From: Sternotherus odoratus | Taxonomy: Eukaryota > Chordata > Testudines > Kinosternidae | Assembly (NCBI GenBank): GCA_032164245.1 | Contig: JAVMKO010000006.1 | Span: 7,455,001-7,519,000 of the forward strand | Direction: 5' to 3' | DNA length: 64,000 bases | Shown: in pieces, positions 42,590 to 54,642 of the stretch | Numbering within the stretch: position 1 is the stretch's first letter | Layout of the letters: each line of letters starts with the position of its first letter | The notes under the pieces: generated by a model | Database searches by the model: none | The model's input: only the letters and a program-made list of their open reading frames with translations | What the model was told of the DNA's origin: nothing | Translations under genes and position numbers: made by a program

Positions 42590-43635
42590 TTTCCTGGTGT
42601 GGGTCTTGCATTTGAATGATTTATCTACTGCATTATGGCAAGACTCAGCTTAGTAATGGACAGACTGAGCCAGCCTCTGAAAGGAGAGAGGATCCCTTAC
42701 CGAGCTACTTGCAGCCCACAGGATACCCCCAGAAATACAACAGCCCCTAATAGAAGTCTTTGCACAAGATGCAGATATTCTAATTTGGCTTGGGTCTTCA
42801 AATCTAATGAGCACAAAATGACCATAGCTAAAATTGTTTTCAAGGACATTCCGAGAGCAAGAGAGAAATGAACTGTCAGAGCTTGCAACCTTAGTCATGT
42901 CACTTAACATCGCCTCTTGAGAAAAGCATTATTACTTATTATTGTTATTATTTGGCATTGGTGCTCCCCTGGTTAAATAGCTCTGCTACAGTTAATGCAA
43001 GATCTGGAAGGGTATATAACAAATGCACAAAGCTGCCAGAGAATGTGGGCTATATCCCAGTTATATAATGGAAGGAAATGGGATAATTTGGGGGGGCTGT
43101 TTTATTTTCAATTTTTCTTTAAATTATTGAGTCAATCCAGGCCACTAAAAGGTGAGGGACAGACACTGGAATACAGTAGGCACTTGCAGATTGTGATCAA
43201 GTCACTTCTTAACTTTCTCTTTGAATGCTTGAGATTACTGTTTTGGACTCTTCGACCAAAATGGTTCACAAAGCTTTGGACGGTTCAGATAAGCCTCAGA
43301 AAAGCAGCCAAACTTTTGGTTGTTTCTCCAAACCACATCTGAATTCTTCTGAACCTTTTGGAGTTCACCCATGAACAGGGCAGCCCACCAGACTCCAGGC
43401 ATGGAGCTCCCTGCCAGGCGCTGACATACTCCCAGATTGGAGTGAGGAGCCCGGGAAGGTAGCCCAGATCAGAGCAGGGAGCCAGGGCAGCGGCCTGGCT
43501 GGAAGTGCAGACCAGGTAGTTGTCTGGCTGGGGAGCTGGGAGCTGGCTTTCTTGTCAACTTCATGGTTCCAGTGGCGCCGTGAAATTGACAAGAATGACA
43601 GCCAATAGATGTAAGTAACTCAGAGTCTTCATGGG
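42590..43635. other. No gene recognised
   Basis: Unique sequence. The stretch 43370-43560 is GC-richer and yields a short minus-strand frame with no domain. Confidence 0.4.
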
Positions 43636-43639
43636 CACT

Positions 43640-43822
43640 GCATGGCGCTAACTAGACTGATATAAGCCCTACACCTCTCGTGGAGATGGAGTTATGATGT
43701 TTGTGCAGTAGAGCACTTACATCGGCAGGAGCAAGGCTGCAGTGTGTACACTGACATAATTAGGTTGACATAAGCTGCCTTATGTGGGCCCGATGATGTA
43801 CCATAGACCAAGCCATAGTTTC
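43640..43822. mobile_element. DNA transposon (MITE) fragment
   Basis: GCAGTGTGTACACTGACATA and TTAGGTTGACATAAGCTGCC, then ACCATAGACCAAGCC resemble the interior and terminus of the hAT-type MITEs here. It is incomplete. Confidence 0.45.
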
Positions 43823-43829
43823 TACATGC

Positions 43830-44485
43830 CACCAGTGCAGCTTTCACCTCATCAGGGGTCAAATGAAGGAAACAAGAATAAATATTACAAAGGAGGAAAC
43901 TAAAAGTGATTTGGAATTCATTTTGCTAAAGTAAATATTTTTGTACTATCAGCTGTAGGAGTTGAGCTATTACTGCATCAGCCAAGAACACAGATATACT
44001 CTTCCAAGTTGTGGCTCGTTTTCTGTGACTTTTTCTGAAACAGTCATCATGCTCCGGTCTTCATCACACTCTTTCTTGGAAATACGGTGTAAGCTGAACA
44101 GTTTGTTAGAGATGGGGCCCAAACAAAAGTTCCAAGGTCCATACACTCCAGAACGTTGGGAACTGTTCTGAAACTGATTCCAGGTTTTGCAAAATTGCCC
44201 TTTGGATTTAAAGACAAACAAACCGAAGCTCCAAATCAAGACAAACTATGGGAATGTTCCCACCTGAATTTTGTAGCACGTGCATCTCTCAGTCACACAA
44301 CTGAAATTCCCAGGATAAATACAGCTGCTTATTGGCATCTGATACTGGGATCTACTCCTAGGAACAACTTCTGATAGGATTGCGACTCCTCCAGGATTGG
44401 CCTGGAGTCTCCCGGAATCAGCATCGATTTCTCAGAGACTATTGAAAGAGATCCAGGTGTTTTTAATAGGATATTTTAAGAAAAT
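43830..44485. other. No gene recognised
   Basis: Unique sequence between the MITE fragment and the GIY-YIG relic. Short frames have no domain. Confidence 0.4.
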
Positions 44486-44489
44486 GGCA

Positions 44490-44837
44490 TTATATCATGT
44501 TGGGGGGGGGGGAATCTCCCAGATTAGCTTCAGTCAGAGTTGGCAACCCTAGCTTCTGGACTGGTGTAATCATGCTCTTTTGTTGAAGAATTGTCCCTTT
44601 TAGGTCTGTTACTGAGTGACCAGAAAGATTGAAGTGTTCTCCTACTGATTTTTGAATGTTCTGATTCCTGAAGTCAGATTTGTGTCCATTTATTCTTTTG
44701 CATAGAGACTGTCCGGTTTGGCCAATGTACATGGCAGAGGGGCATTGCTGGCACATGATGGCATACAGATAGTTACAGCTATAATTTTTCACCTTGGAGT
44801 GCCTGAAGTTAGTCACCCACATTCCTACTAGGGCCAA
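44490..44837 (-). pseudogene. Penelope GIY-YIG endonuclease relic
   Basis: A 115-codon minus frame reads NYLYAIMCQQCPSAMYIGQT, GQSLCKRINGHKSDFRN and SVGEHFNLSGHSVTDLKGT. This is a GIY-YIG nuclease domain of the PLE type: Y-x-Y and Y-I-G core with CxxC beside it, then R-x-x-x-H and the downstream GEHF/GHS block. In PLEs the nuclease nicks target DNA for priming. Only this C-terminal domain is present, with no RT upstream on the minus strand (the sequence changes to another repeat above 44838). It is better preserved than the same domain at 19.65 kb. The frame ends in a run of G (44503-44511). Confidence 0.85.
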
Positions 44838-44841
44838 GATT

Positions 44842-45060
44842 TTCCAAAGTGACTGCTGATTTTACATGCCCAGTTTGGGCCACCTTACAGACGACTGATT
44901 TTCCAAGAATAAGCGTTCAGCACTTCCTGAAAATCAGGCGCTGCTAAAGTGACTCAAATTGAACACCCAAAAGGGGAGGCACCCAAAATTACTAGTCATG
45001 TTTAAACGTCTTGGCCTGGTTGTCTAAATATGGATGCAGGTGCGTAACTTTAGACAGTCA
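44842..45060. repeat. Diverged dispersed repeat (GATTTTCC... type)
   Basis: AAGATTTTCCAAAGTGACTGC, CTGAAAATCAGGCGC and GGCACCCAAAATTACTAGTCA are phrases that also appear in weak form at 63930-63970. The family was not identified. Confidence 0.35.
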
Positions 45061-45064
45061 GTAT

Positions 45065-46370
45065 GAAAATTTTGGCTTAGACATCCCTTGACTATGGAGT
45101 TTCCCCTGGCTAACTGGATGCATAATATGCAGAGAATGTTCATCTCCCATGTTAAAAGCAGTTTCAAATATGCAAAGAAAAGCTTCTGAAATGGTTTTCT
45201 GTCATGTTCAGTAAAATTGGGCCTGCTATTGATGCAGACAAGATTTACTTTATTGGTGCATAAGATGATTTCTGAAAGAAATATCCTTATTAATATCTTG
45301 TTAGCATATAAGTGACATTTTGGCAAAATACCATGGAAACATTTGGTCATATCCTCTCAATCCCTAATTTCTTCCTTACATGTTCTTTTTAATATATCAC
45401 AGTTGTTAAATTTGTAACATGTAATTCCCTTGAGACTAAACAACAGTGCTTGGTATGTGAAAAATGAACAATACATTTACATGAGTAAACCAAGAGGAAA
45501 TTTTAAATAAACATTTAATTGAGAACAAATAGACTGAACATTATTTTTATGAAACTTGACCATTCCATAGGCCAGCACTAACAGCAGGATGCCCTAAATA
45601 ATCGTAGCGAAAACATATGTTGTCGTCCTCTTCTTCAGTTATCACATAACGGATCAGATCAAATTCTTCTGATGCCTTATTGTAGTTAGTCAAACATTAC
45701 TATATTGGAAGGCGGTTAAACTTTTTCTTAAATTATTCACCATTTCATTAGAAAAGCAAACATGACCACCAAAACCCCAGGAAGAATGTCTTGATTTATT
45801 TTGGCATTATGGGTCAACTTAAATTAGTATACAAAGAGGGCTGAACAAATTGCTGCTACATCTAGCATGGATTTTAACTTTGCAAACATATGGCCAGCAC
45901 CAACGCCCAAATAAAGCTGAGGGTGGGTTTGACATGGGTGATACCAGGTCATAAAAAATTGGCATTTTCTCTGGCGGCTGCCTTCTTGTGTTCTAAAACC
46001 TAAGAGAGTTTCTTTCTTTCTTCTTTAAAGTTGTCTTAACTCTGGTTGTATTGGAGCTAACGCTGAATTATAAACTCTTCATGGCAGGGAATTTGTTGTG
46101 TTCGTATTTGTCGAATGAAGCATCTAGGACATTGCTGACACCTGTATAAACACTAAACTACTACTAACTTTCCCCTTTTTCACAGCCAAAATAAACAGTT
46201 TTCCTTTATGGCCATCAATCATGTTGTGTATTACATTACTACACATGTAATATAGTCCTACCAATTGCAAATGACACTACTCATGTAATAAGGGAGTCTT
46301 GAATGTAAGTAAAGGTGGTAGGTACTTCAGGAAAGGAAGCCAAACACTTGCTTTTGCTCTTTTCAGTTTC
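45065..46370. other. No gene recognised
   Basis: AT-rich unique sequence with no frame or repeat signature. Confidence 0.4.
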
Positions 46371-46372
46371 TT

Positions 46373-46396
46373 TATATATATATATATATATATATA
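46373..46396. repeat. (TA)n microsatellite
   Basis: There are twelve TA units in a row. Confidence 0.9.
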
Positions 46397-46526
46397 GGAT
46401 CCTATTTTCTGGGGATCCAAAATTATATATATAAATAAAGAAGTCCACGTTTTGTTATTTAGCATGCAATATTAGTGCATTCTTTGATCGCCCTGAACTC
46501 CTCTTGACGTCAATGGAAACCAGAAA

Positions 46527-46800
46527 GGTAGCATGGCCTAGTGGATAGAGCACTGGATTGGAAAACAGGTTCTATTCCCTGCTCTGCCTCTAACTTCTTG
46601 GGTGACTATGACCTTTGTTAAATTGGTTCACCTTTCTACCTCTTTTCTTCCCCTCCAGCCCTTTGTCTCTCCTGTTTATTTAGACTGTAAGAGCCTCGTG
46701 ACAATGATCATCTTACTATGATTGTATGCAATGCCTAGTACCATCGGTCCTCCATCTCCATTGGAGCCTCTATGCACTACCATAACACAAATAAATAACA
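46527..46800 (+). mobile_element. tRNA-derived SINE (MIR/CORE-like)
   Basis: It begins GGTAGCATGGCCTAGTGG with a good A-box (TGGCCTAGTGG) and a B-box-like GGTTCTATTCC near 46568, the internal RNA polymerase III promoter layout of a tRNA. The body CTGCTCTGCCTCTAAC and GGGTGACTATGACC matches MIR-type SINEs, and the tail ends AATAAATAACAA. Divergence suggests that it is no longer mobile. Confidence 0.75.
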
Positions 46801-47010
46801 ATGGGATATTCCCCTTTGACTTCAGTGGAGGTTTTGGGTGTGCAAAGAATGCAGGATCAGCTCTATGCTCAGCAGTTTGTTATCTATAATTACTTCTCTG
46901 CACACACTTTTTCTTTTAAAGCCCTTTTTTTTCTTAAACAAATCCATTTGGGTTGTAAACCTTCTCTAAAACCCACATCCTGGAGGCTTTTATATATATT
47001 ACACAAAAGA

Positions 47011-47467
47011 CTATGTTAAAAGAACACTGTTAAGGCTGCAAAGTCAAGCAGTCAAACATTGGGAAATGCCAAACTTAACATTGCCTGCCAAGACAGGGAT
47101 AGAATCCAAATCCCAAGGCAGCATTTAATTGCCTTAATCATGAGACGATCCTCTCTCCTCCTGAGGTCCCCTGCCTCGTTCATTACACACCTTCCAGCTT
47201 CTGCAACAAATGAATCAGGGGTCCTACAGCCAACAGCCTCCTTCATTATACAGCCCTCATTCATCTGCAGAGCAGGTCCGTTCTGTGCACCGAATGAGGG
47301 ATGGATCACGTGGAAAAAATAGTATGTGATCCTGTAATTAATGAATGTATCATGATGCATCCACTAAAGGAACAGAATTAAGGCTGCACAGGCAACCTGA
47401 ATTCTGGCATTTTCTAATTTTGAAGTGCTTGACTTTGCAACCTTCATAATGTTCTTTTAACATAGGC
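47011..47467. mobile_element. Inverted-repeat element of about 457 bp
   Basis: The left end CTATGTTAAAAGAACACTG with GGCTGCAAAGTCAAGCAG is the imperfect inverted repeat of the right end GTGCTTGACTTTGCAACC with ATGTTCTTTTAACATAGG (about 45 bp each). The interior has no transposase. A partial copy is at 6560-6708. The superfamily is unknown to me and no clear TSD was read. Confidence 0.7.
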
Positions 47468-47469
47468 TT

Positions 47470-48945
47470 TTTTATCTGTAATTTCCTTAGTTTTTTAAAA
47501 GAACAAACAGAAAAAAAATAGAAATTCCATCATGCAGCATCACATCGATACCTACATGGTTCATCAGCAGGGCTGGACCCTTTAGATCCACCACACAAAC
47601 CAGTCACTTGAGTTACCGGAATAAATTATAGCAATAGTAGGTTGCTATCCTCTGTGGACTGGCACTAGAGGGGGATGGGAGGCATACTTCACCAGAGGGC
47701 TTCACAGATATTTGCTGACAGCAGAGGCCTGGTGAGACTCAGGAATCTTGGATTATATTACAGGTTCTCATCAGATCTCAGCCTTCCCTCCCATCTGATC
47801 CCCTCCACAACATCTTGTCTGAGGCTCCCCCTCCCTGGCTCCTTCTCCCAATCTCTATGCCCAGCCAATCCCTTGCACTCCAGATTCTTGTCAAATCTGT
47901 CTCCCCTTCTTTCCACCACAGTTCTCCCATCACCAAGCTGACTGGCTCCCCGTCATCCCTCCACAATTTCCCTCACCAGCTCTCTTTTAACTCCCAGTCA
48001 CAGCTTCTCCCCTTCCACCATCCAGTCACAGTCTCACCTGACTCCTTGCTTAGAAAGCGATTTTTAGCAGCTAAAACCTAAGTCTCTAATGAGCACATAC
48101 AAACTGAGGTTCTTCAAAGGTGTGTCAATTGATCATATTTGGATAGATTTTCACAGGAATAGCAAAAAGCAAACGCCTGACACAAAGCCACCCCACTGCC
48201 AAATTCCAAGTCCCTTTGATAACATGCACTTTGAATGGAAAGCCTTTTGTAAAACCATTCTTCTGAATGAAATTCTGGCGGTCAGTTATCAAAAATATAC
48301 AGATATTTTAAAAAGGCATTTGATCAATTAATGACACGTCACCTGCTAATCATCTGGGACAGTACGAAAAATAGCCAACTAGTCGTCTCTCAGACATACT
48401 TTGGATGGGAGTATCACCTGACACTTAAAAGAAGGGAGAGCATGCAACCATCAAAAGCTCATAGCTCTAATTAGCATGGTCTAAATGTTAGCCGCAGCCT
48501 TTCCAGATTAAACCAGAAATGTTATGGGGGGGGGGGGAGGGAGCTGCTCATTAGGATTGAAACAGGAAGAAAACTCATAAGGTTTGCAGATTCCTCGTCT
48601 GCAGATTGTGTGTAGTAGATGTGCTTCGTTGCTCTTTGTTGCCATATGGGCAATAAAGGGGAGTTGACAGTATAAATTAGATACACCATGTAGTCCTTCA
48701 GGTATAGAATTGTCTTCTGTGGTCACTAGGGGGAACTACAGTGTTCTGGCCATAGCACATCATTAGTGACTGATAGGCTTGGTTCTTACGGATTTCCCAT
48801 AGGCAAGAATACAGTACCCCTCTTCCTGTTTCATCTGTGCACAAGACCCCATGGCTGATCATATCTTAGCAAACTCTGCCACAAGAAATGCTGCTGCAAT
48901 TGCCAAACCACAGTATCTACTCAGACCATGTGTCACAGGGTGGCT
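47470..48945. other. No gene recognised
   Basis: Pyrimidine-rich 47750-48030 gives an apparent plus-strand frame with no domain. 48090-48480 is unique AT-rich DNA that could be conserved non-coding sequence. A G run lies at 48527-48537. Confidence 0.35.
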
Positions 48946-48948
48946 GGC

Positions 48949-49406
48949 CCCTTGAAATGAAGCAGGCCTAGTGCCTCGGGCTAGAATGGTTGGTCCCAGT
49001 TTAAGAATGGTTGGCCCATTAAGAGGGTGGGGCAGCACCTGGGGTTATGAAGAGCCGGGCTGTCAGTGAGGAAGAGGGGGAGCATGAGCAACAGGCAATC
49101 CCCTGGGGAGGGGGGAGGCGAGGGGAGGCATTGGGAACCTGCTGGGGGAAAAGGGTTTCCAGGGAGAAAACTCAGTGGGGGCGGTGCTCAGTGAAGAGAG
49201 GAGGAGAAGGTCCTGCAATAGACCCTGAAGCAGGAAGGACTTAAAGAGGCAAAGGGGGAAATTCCCCTGGAGCAGGAGCCCAGGTGGGCTGAAGAACTGT
49301 TTTTTGTATTTTGCCTGTTTGGGAAATAAAACTGCTCCTGGAAAGATAATCTGGGTATAGCCGTGGGCTGGGGACAAGCCACTCCCTTATTTACACTGTG
49401 TTCTTG
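48949..49406 (+). mobile_element. Probable solo or partial LTR
   Basis: It starts TGTCACAGGG and is purine-rich in the middle. It has GGAAATAAAACTGCTCCTGG (49320-49340) as a likely polyadenylation signal followed by about 65 bp. This architecture resembles the solo LTR at 26492. The end (near TTATTTACA) and a target duplication could not be fixed. Confidence 0.45.
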
Positions 49407-49696
49407 CGTGAATCAGAGCCAGGTAATGCTATTGGGTTTGGTGGCAAAGACATTTTCATGTTTCAGATAACTATAGTCATAATTAGGTAGTCTGTCCGAC
49501 AGCAGAAATGGAAATATTTGGTTCTTTCCCCAAAATCTGAAACAAGAATGAGAGAGATCAGAAAACACCAAAGGAGCAAACAGGAGTAATCGATTGTAGA
49601 CAAATCTGCAACATGTGATCCTTTGATCATTAAAATGACAACTGATTAATTTGCAGAACAAAGAAAAAAGAGTTATATAAAGGGGATTGTTTAAGC

Positions 49697-50273
49697 CAGG
49701 GATCGGCAACCTTGGCACCCGGGACTGCAGGGTAAACACCCTTAGTGGGCCCCGCCGGTTTGTTTACTTGCCGGTTCGCCAACCGCGGCTCCCACTGACC
49801 GCGGTTCATGATTCCGGTCCAATGGGTGCATTATTAGACTTCTATTCCCAGGCTTTTGGTCTGTTCTGCTATCTCCATCTTTTGAACCTCTACCTGAACC
49901 AGTTTGAATTTCATGGCTGCCCCACTCAGAACTGTTGTGTTCATCTTCCTAGCTCGGTCCACCCATGCACTCGGTCCGTTTTGGAGGATCTCTTTGCCAT
50001 TTATCCATTCTGATCTCTATGCCATCTCTCCTGCTTACTCATCTCATACTTTCCTTTCTTCTATTTCCCTTATCGCGGGGTGGTAATTGGGGGGATTTCA
50101 GGAGGGAGCACTCAGGGGACAAGGAGCAGGATGGGTTGGGTATTCTGAGGCGGGCAGTTAGGGGCAGGAAGTGGGTGGGGGTCGGATAGGGAGCGAGGCC
50201 TTCCCTACCCGGTCCTCCAAACAATTCTGGAACTCTAATGTGGCCCTCGGACCGAAAGGTTTGCCCACCCCTG
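49697..50273. mobile_element. hAT-like element, GC-rich, composite interior
   Basis: The left end CAGGGATCGGCAACCT and right end AGGTTTGCCCACCCCTG are imperfect inverted repeats related in style to those of the hAT element at 23649. The first 130 bp and last 200 bp are GC-rich repeat sequence. The middle (about 49835-50070) is pyrimidine-rich and may be a later insertion or an unrelated interior. No clean TSD. Confidence 0.55.
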
Positions 50274-50479
50274 ATCTAACTGATCATCATATGTGAGGCC
50301 GGGAAGTAATGTTCCCCCAAGCCAGACTGGCAATGACCTTTGTGTTTTTTTGCCTTCCTCTGCAGCATGGAGTGCGGGTCATTCACCAGGATTATCTGGC
50401 TGTATTTCATTTACTGAATTGCTTGGCATTGTAGAGGCCTTGGGCATGGGTGCACCCTAGTTCTTCCTAGTCTCTGCCT

Positions 50480-50645
50480 GTGGCACATAATAGTTTAGTC
50501 TCCCGGGGGCTGTGATATTTTAGTCTAATTTGGGCTATTGGGTTAGTGGGCAGGTGCTGGGCAGTGTTTGTGTCCAGGGATATACTGGAGGTCAAACTAG
50601 ATGATCTGGGGTCCTGTCTGGCCTTAAACTCTACAACTGGCTTCA
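50480..50645 (+). mobile_element. CR1-like LINE 3' UTR fragment
   Basis: GATATACTGGAGGTCAAACT, AGATGATCTGGGGTCCTGTC and TGGCCTTAAACTCTACAA are typical of a CR1-L3-like tail. Confidence 0.55.
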
Positions 50646-51117
50646 CCTCACACGGGAGTGTTGAGGTAGCAATAAGGTGAGGAGACTCTGCCAAGCTCTT
50701 GTCCTCTGCCCCTATAGGCATTACCCCAGTCACTAGGCTGGTATAACAAATGTAGAGTGGTTCTGGTCCTGCTCCATGACCCGAGTGAGGAGTCTTCCAC
50801 TCTGTCCCACCAAGAAGTTCTCTGTTTCTTGGGATGGAAGCTCAGAGGAGTTTGCCTTCAATCTATATATATAAAAGTCAAATGGTGTATGCGTGTATGT
50901 ACGTTCCCTTACTCCTTCCACACCGTTTGAGCTAGAGACTTGAAATTTGGTACAGTTATAGGCTTTAGGGTCCTAATCAGGGTAAGAATTGAAAATTTTT
51001 CAAATCTCACCTCTGATGCCCCCTAGGGGTGAAATTCTTTAAAGCCCATTGACATCAGCTGGGCAGCAGGTTAACACCTGCTGTTCTCTGTGACATAGTT
51101 ATGATGTAATAATACCC

Positions 51118-51715
51118 CCCTCCAACGGACCCCGCACTCGCTCAGCTCTCTGCTCCCTCCCCCCACCAACGGCCCCCGCACTCACTCAGCTCTCTCCCCC
51201 TCCCCCTTCCAACGACCCCCCCACTCGCTCAGCTCTCTCCCCCCTCTCCCCTCCAACGGCCCCCACACTCGCTCAGCTCTCTCCCCCTCCCCCTCCAAGG
51301 GCCCCCACTCACTCAGCTCTCTCCCTCCTCCCCCTCCAACGGCCCCCCCACTCGCTCAGCTCTCTCCCCCCTCAGGTAAGAATTGAAATTTTTTTAAATC
51401 TCACCCCCCTCCCCCCTCCAATGGCCCCCGCACTCACTCAGCTCTCCCCCACCTCCCCCTCCAACGGCTCCCCCACTCACTCAGCTCCCTCCCCCTCCCC
51501 CCCTCCAATGGCCCCTGCACTCGCTCAGCTCTCTCCCCCCTCAGGTAAGAATCGAAAATTTTTAAAATCTCACCCCCCACTTCCCCTCCAATGGCCCCCC
51601 CACTCGCTCAGCTCTCTCCCCCCTCCCCCCTCCAACGCCCCCCCACTCGCTCAGCTCTCTCCCCTCTTCCCCCCTCCAACGGACCCCGCACTCACTCAGC
51701 TCTCTCCCCCCCTCC
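51118..51715. repeat. Helitron internal satellite, about 45-bp units
   Basis: ACTCGCTCAGCTCTCTCCCC (or ACTCACTCAGCTCTC) recurs about a dozen times, each followed by CCCTCCAACGGCCCCC. A longer-range unit, CAGGTAAGAATTGAAA with TTTTTAAATCTCACCCC, occurs at about 51374 and 51542, and once in the non-satellite 5' part (about 50980). The array therefore has a higher-order repeat built with copies of the element's own unique sequence. Confidence 0.88.
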
Positions 51716-51720
51716 GACGG

Positions 51721-51738
51721 ACCCGAGCAATGCCGGGT
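51721..51738 (+). terminator. Helitron 3' terminal hairpin
   Basis: ACCCG...CGGGT stem with an eight-base loop, followed by TTTTTGCTAG. This is the expected Helitron transposition-terminator structure. Confidence 0.8.
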
Positions 51739-51754
51739 ATTTTTGCTAGTGTGT

Positions 51755-54635
51755 AATAAAATATAGGTAGAGTATTTAACAGAACATTGCTGGAGACTGG
51801 AAGAAGAAGGGGAAAAAATGGGCTCATACATATTACAGTCCTATAAAAGAGAAAGAATTCTTAAATGAGCATTAAAGAGAGCTAACTCAATTACAGGCAT
51901 GAGGAAGCCAGTTTAATTGCCTATTGTGCAGCTGTACTTAATTTTGCAACTGGGTTTTACAGCCATACTAGCTATAACACAATGCTCCGTACAGTCAGAA
52001 TGATTTACTCTGTACTTTTACCACTATATTTTATACATATCTATATCTGTATATGGCTGGTTGGGGTTTGTGCATGCATACTATTGATTCTGTTAGGCCA
52101 AATTCAGATCTCCTTACTCAGGCAAAATTCCCATAGACTTCAATGGGAGGTTTGCCTCAGTAAGGCCTTGTGGTCAGATTGTGACCTATAGATCCACAGA
52201 GAAGGCGATGCTCCATGAATGACTCTAATCCCAAGCCAAGTAGAAGAGAAACACATTGGCCCAGGGGGAGGGCACATACAATATCCACCCTGGCAACATC
52301 TGGGGACTCCACAGGAAAGATATTTAGCTTAAGGTAACTCCATTAAAGTGCCTTGACGGTTCCCCAACAAAACATAATAGCCTAAAATTATTCCTTAGCA
52401 TCCTAGTCATGACCAGCTTCCACATTTTGGAAACATGACTCCATCTACACTAGGAGATGTTTAAAACTACACTAGAGATGTTTAAAATCATATTAGTAAA
52501 AAGATGTTTAAGATTAAAAAGATGTTTAAAACCATATTAAAACCATATTAGTAAAAAGGAATGTTCGCTAACAGACCACACATTTTCTTAGTGAATAACC
52601 CGAAGGTTATTGATCTGGTTGGCCACTCGAAAGACTAGCAAGTAAACTGGTGCTCAAATAACCATCAGGCAGTTAGGTGGCTGTTTAGATAGTCAGCAAT
52701 CAATTAGCTGAATTGCCAATAGCCATTAGCCATTCAAACCACTAGCAAACAGCTAACTGGCAAATGATCAAACAAATTAGCAGCCAGCTAATTTTGTTCG
52801 TTTGCTCAAACAAACTGAACAAGTTCTCCATGTTTAATATTGTTGCCAGAAATCTTGGCTCGATGTTGTCTCCGTCATACCCTTTGTTGAACTCAGTAGA
52901 GTCACTTTCGGTATATATTTGGCCCATCCCCAGGATATGCAGCAGACAAGAAAGGGAGAACAGTTGCATTTAGTCCTTTGACACTGAATAGCCAAGAGCA
53001 AAATGGATCCACAGGGTTAGTTTGAACAGAATACAAACAGTTTTTGCTACAAATACCACTGCAATATATAACTTCTATCCTGTAGCTGTTGGCCACCAGC
53101 ATTCTAACCACCATTGATCTGTGTGAAATATCTGCAAATAAAACAAAATAAACAGTGATCAAATCCTGAAATATTGTGACCAGGGGCCAACTGGAAGAGG
53201 GCACTGTCCTACATAAGGGTTACAGGGATCTCCTGGGTCTGGTATCTTCATACTAGTTCACCAAAGAATGTCAAGTTACATCTTTACTGAAGCCTGTTTA
53301 ACACTGGTCATCATTATCTGTACAGACATCTTACAATGATTATCTGTAAGAAGCTATGTTTATATATTGAAATTATGTTCTTAAGGCTGAGAATTGGAGC
53401 TGATCACCAGAACACGATACACAAGTTTCTTTCAGGCAAGAGATATTTATCTATCTCGCTGGCTATATTTAAATTGTATGGTTCACAATGGACACTCATT
53501 TACAGTTTGAGCTGAATGTTAATGAAGGGATTGTAAAATCCTCAATAAAGGGAACTTACAGGAAGAAATAAACCACCAGGCGGGAGTCCTGTTTGCAAGT
53601 GGAGATAATAGATATTTGGACTACAATCATAGGTACGGGGACTCATTCTGCTTCCTTCAACTAAGAATTAAACTAACAGTGTGTTTGCTTCATGAAGAAA
53701 GGATCAAAGCCAGACTTGGCTGAAAAACACTGGAAAGACCCTGGGATGAGCAAAACTTTATTAGAGGCATGTCTTGTTAATTATGTTTAGGATCTAAAAA
53801 AGCACTTATGATTTCATTTTATATGTAACCATTTATTTCCATTATTTCTACTGGCCTCCTCTTGAATCTCTGGTCCTTGTTCAACAAACTTCTTGTTTTC
53901 ACTATAAACCAATCTGAGTGTCATGTGTTAAGCAGAGCTGTGATCTAAGGGGTAACTGATAAACTGGGCAAACTGTCAATATCACTATCTCCATTCTACT
54001 GATGGGAAATTGAAATAGTAGCTGCTGATACCCAGCACCCCATACGTGCAAGTCCCTCCAAATATGCTCTCGCTCAGATGAAAGGTCTTCCTGAAGACAA
54101 AGAAAGGTGAATCCATATTAACTGGAAAAGGTATGAATCTGGACACAACACATTTACTTATTGTCCTTATGGCTGCAGAAAATTCAGTGCAGATTTCAAG
54201 TTGGGATGGTTGGAACTGGCCACATGGCTACTGCGTACAGTGTTAGTTCAGATTCTTTGGCTGAGCCTACCCCATTGTAGTCAGGAAGGTCAGCAGAAGC
54301 TATTTTGGCTCTCTGTTGTTGATGCTGATATTTGTGACTTCGTCTAAAATTCTCATATATTCACCCAGGTCTGTATTAGTTATTGTGTTAATGACTTTTT
54401 CATTAATTTCTTTAAATTAGGAAGAAAACACCCAGAATTTAGAAATTAACTGTGATAGTTCCATGTACTTACCACTAGCCCTGGACGCCTAGTTACCTTT
54501 GCCCTTTGTTTGTGTGCCCTTTGACCTGTTGAGCCAATATTTGTCTTATAAATGGTATTTCGGCACTAATGTCCCTGATGTCCACCAGCCCAGACATTTG
54601 TGCAACAGATGGTGTAAATGTACAGCAATGTACCA
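51755..54635. other. No gene recognised; one hairpin repeat at 52.1 kb
   Basis: AT-rich unique sequence apart from the hairpin listed separately. Short direct duplications near 52450-52560 (AAGATGTTTAA, AAACCATATTAGTAAAAAG) look like local slippage. Confidence 0.4.
52096..52172. repeat. Ancient hairpin repeat, CTTACTCAGGCAAA type
   Basis: CTCCTTACTCAGGCAAAATTCCCATAGACTTCAATGGGAGGTTTGCCTCAGTAAGG reads as an almost continuous palindrome (written here in pieces: CTTACTCAGGCAAAATTCCCAT and TGGGAGGTTTGCCTCAGTAAGG). It belongs to the same family as 7845-7942. Confidence 0.6.
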
Positions 54636-54642
54636 TACACTT

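Larger units (their letters stand above)
50862..51749 (+). mobile_element. Non-autonomous Helitron
   Basis: It begins TCTATATATATAAAAG after an A and ends GCTAG before a T, as expected for insertion between A and T without duplication. Near the 3' end ACCCG AGCAATGC CGGGT (51721-51738) forms the short hairpin, 11 bases before the terminal CTAG. No Rep-helicase is encoded. Most of the interior is a C-rich satellite. Family knowledge: Helitrons move by a rolling-circle mechanism, with the 3' hairpin acting as terminator. Confidence 0.9.

Noticed and set aside
47675..48081. Ser/Pro/Leu-rich frames
   Set aside because: They result from a pyrimidine-rich stretch. Composition alone explains the openness.
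51118..51715. CRISPR-like array, because of regularly spaced repeats
   Set aside because: Spacers are not unique, units are near-identical tandem repeats within a Helitron, and the genome is vertebrate.
51421..51831. Pro/Ser-rich repeated protein on plus strand and its minus counterpart
   Set aside because: It is a translation of the Helitron satellite, not a gene.
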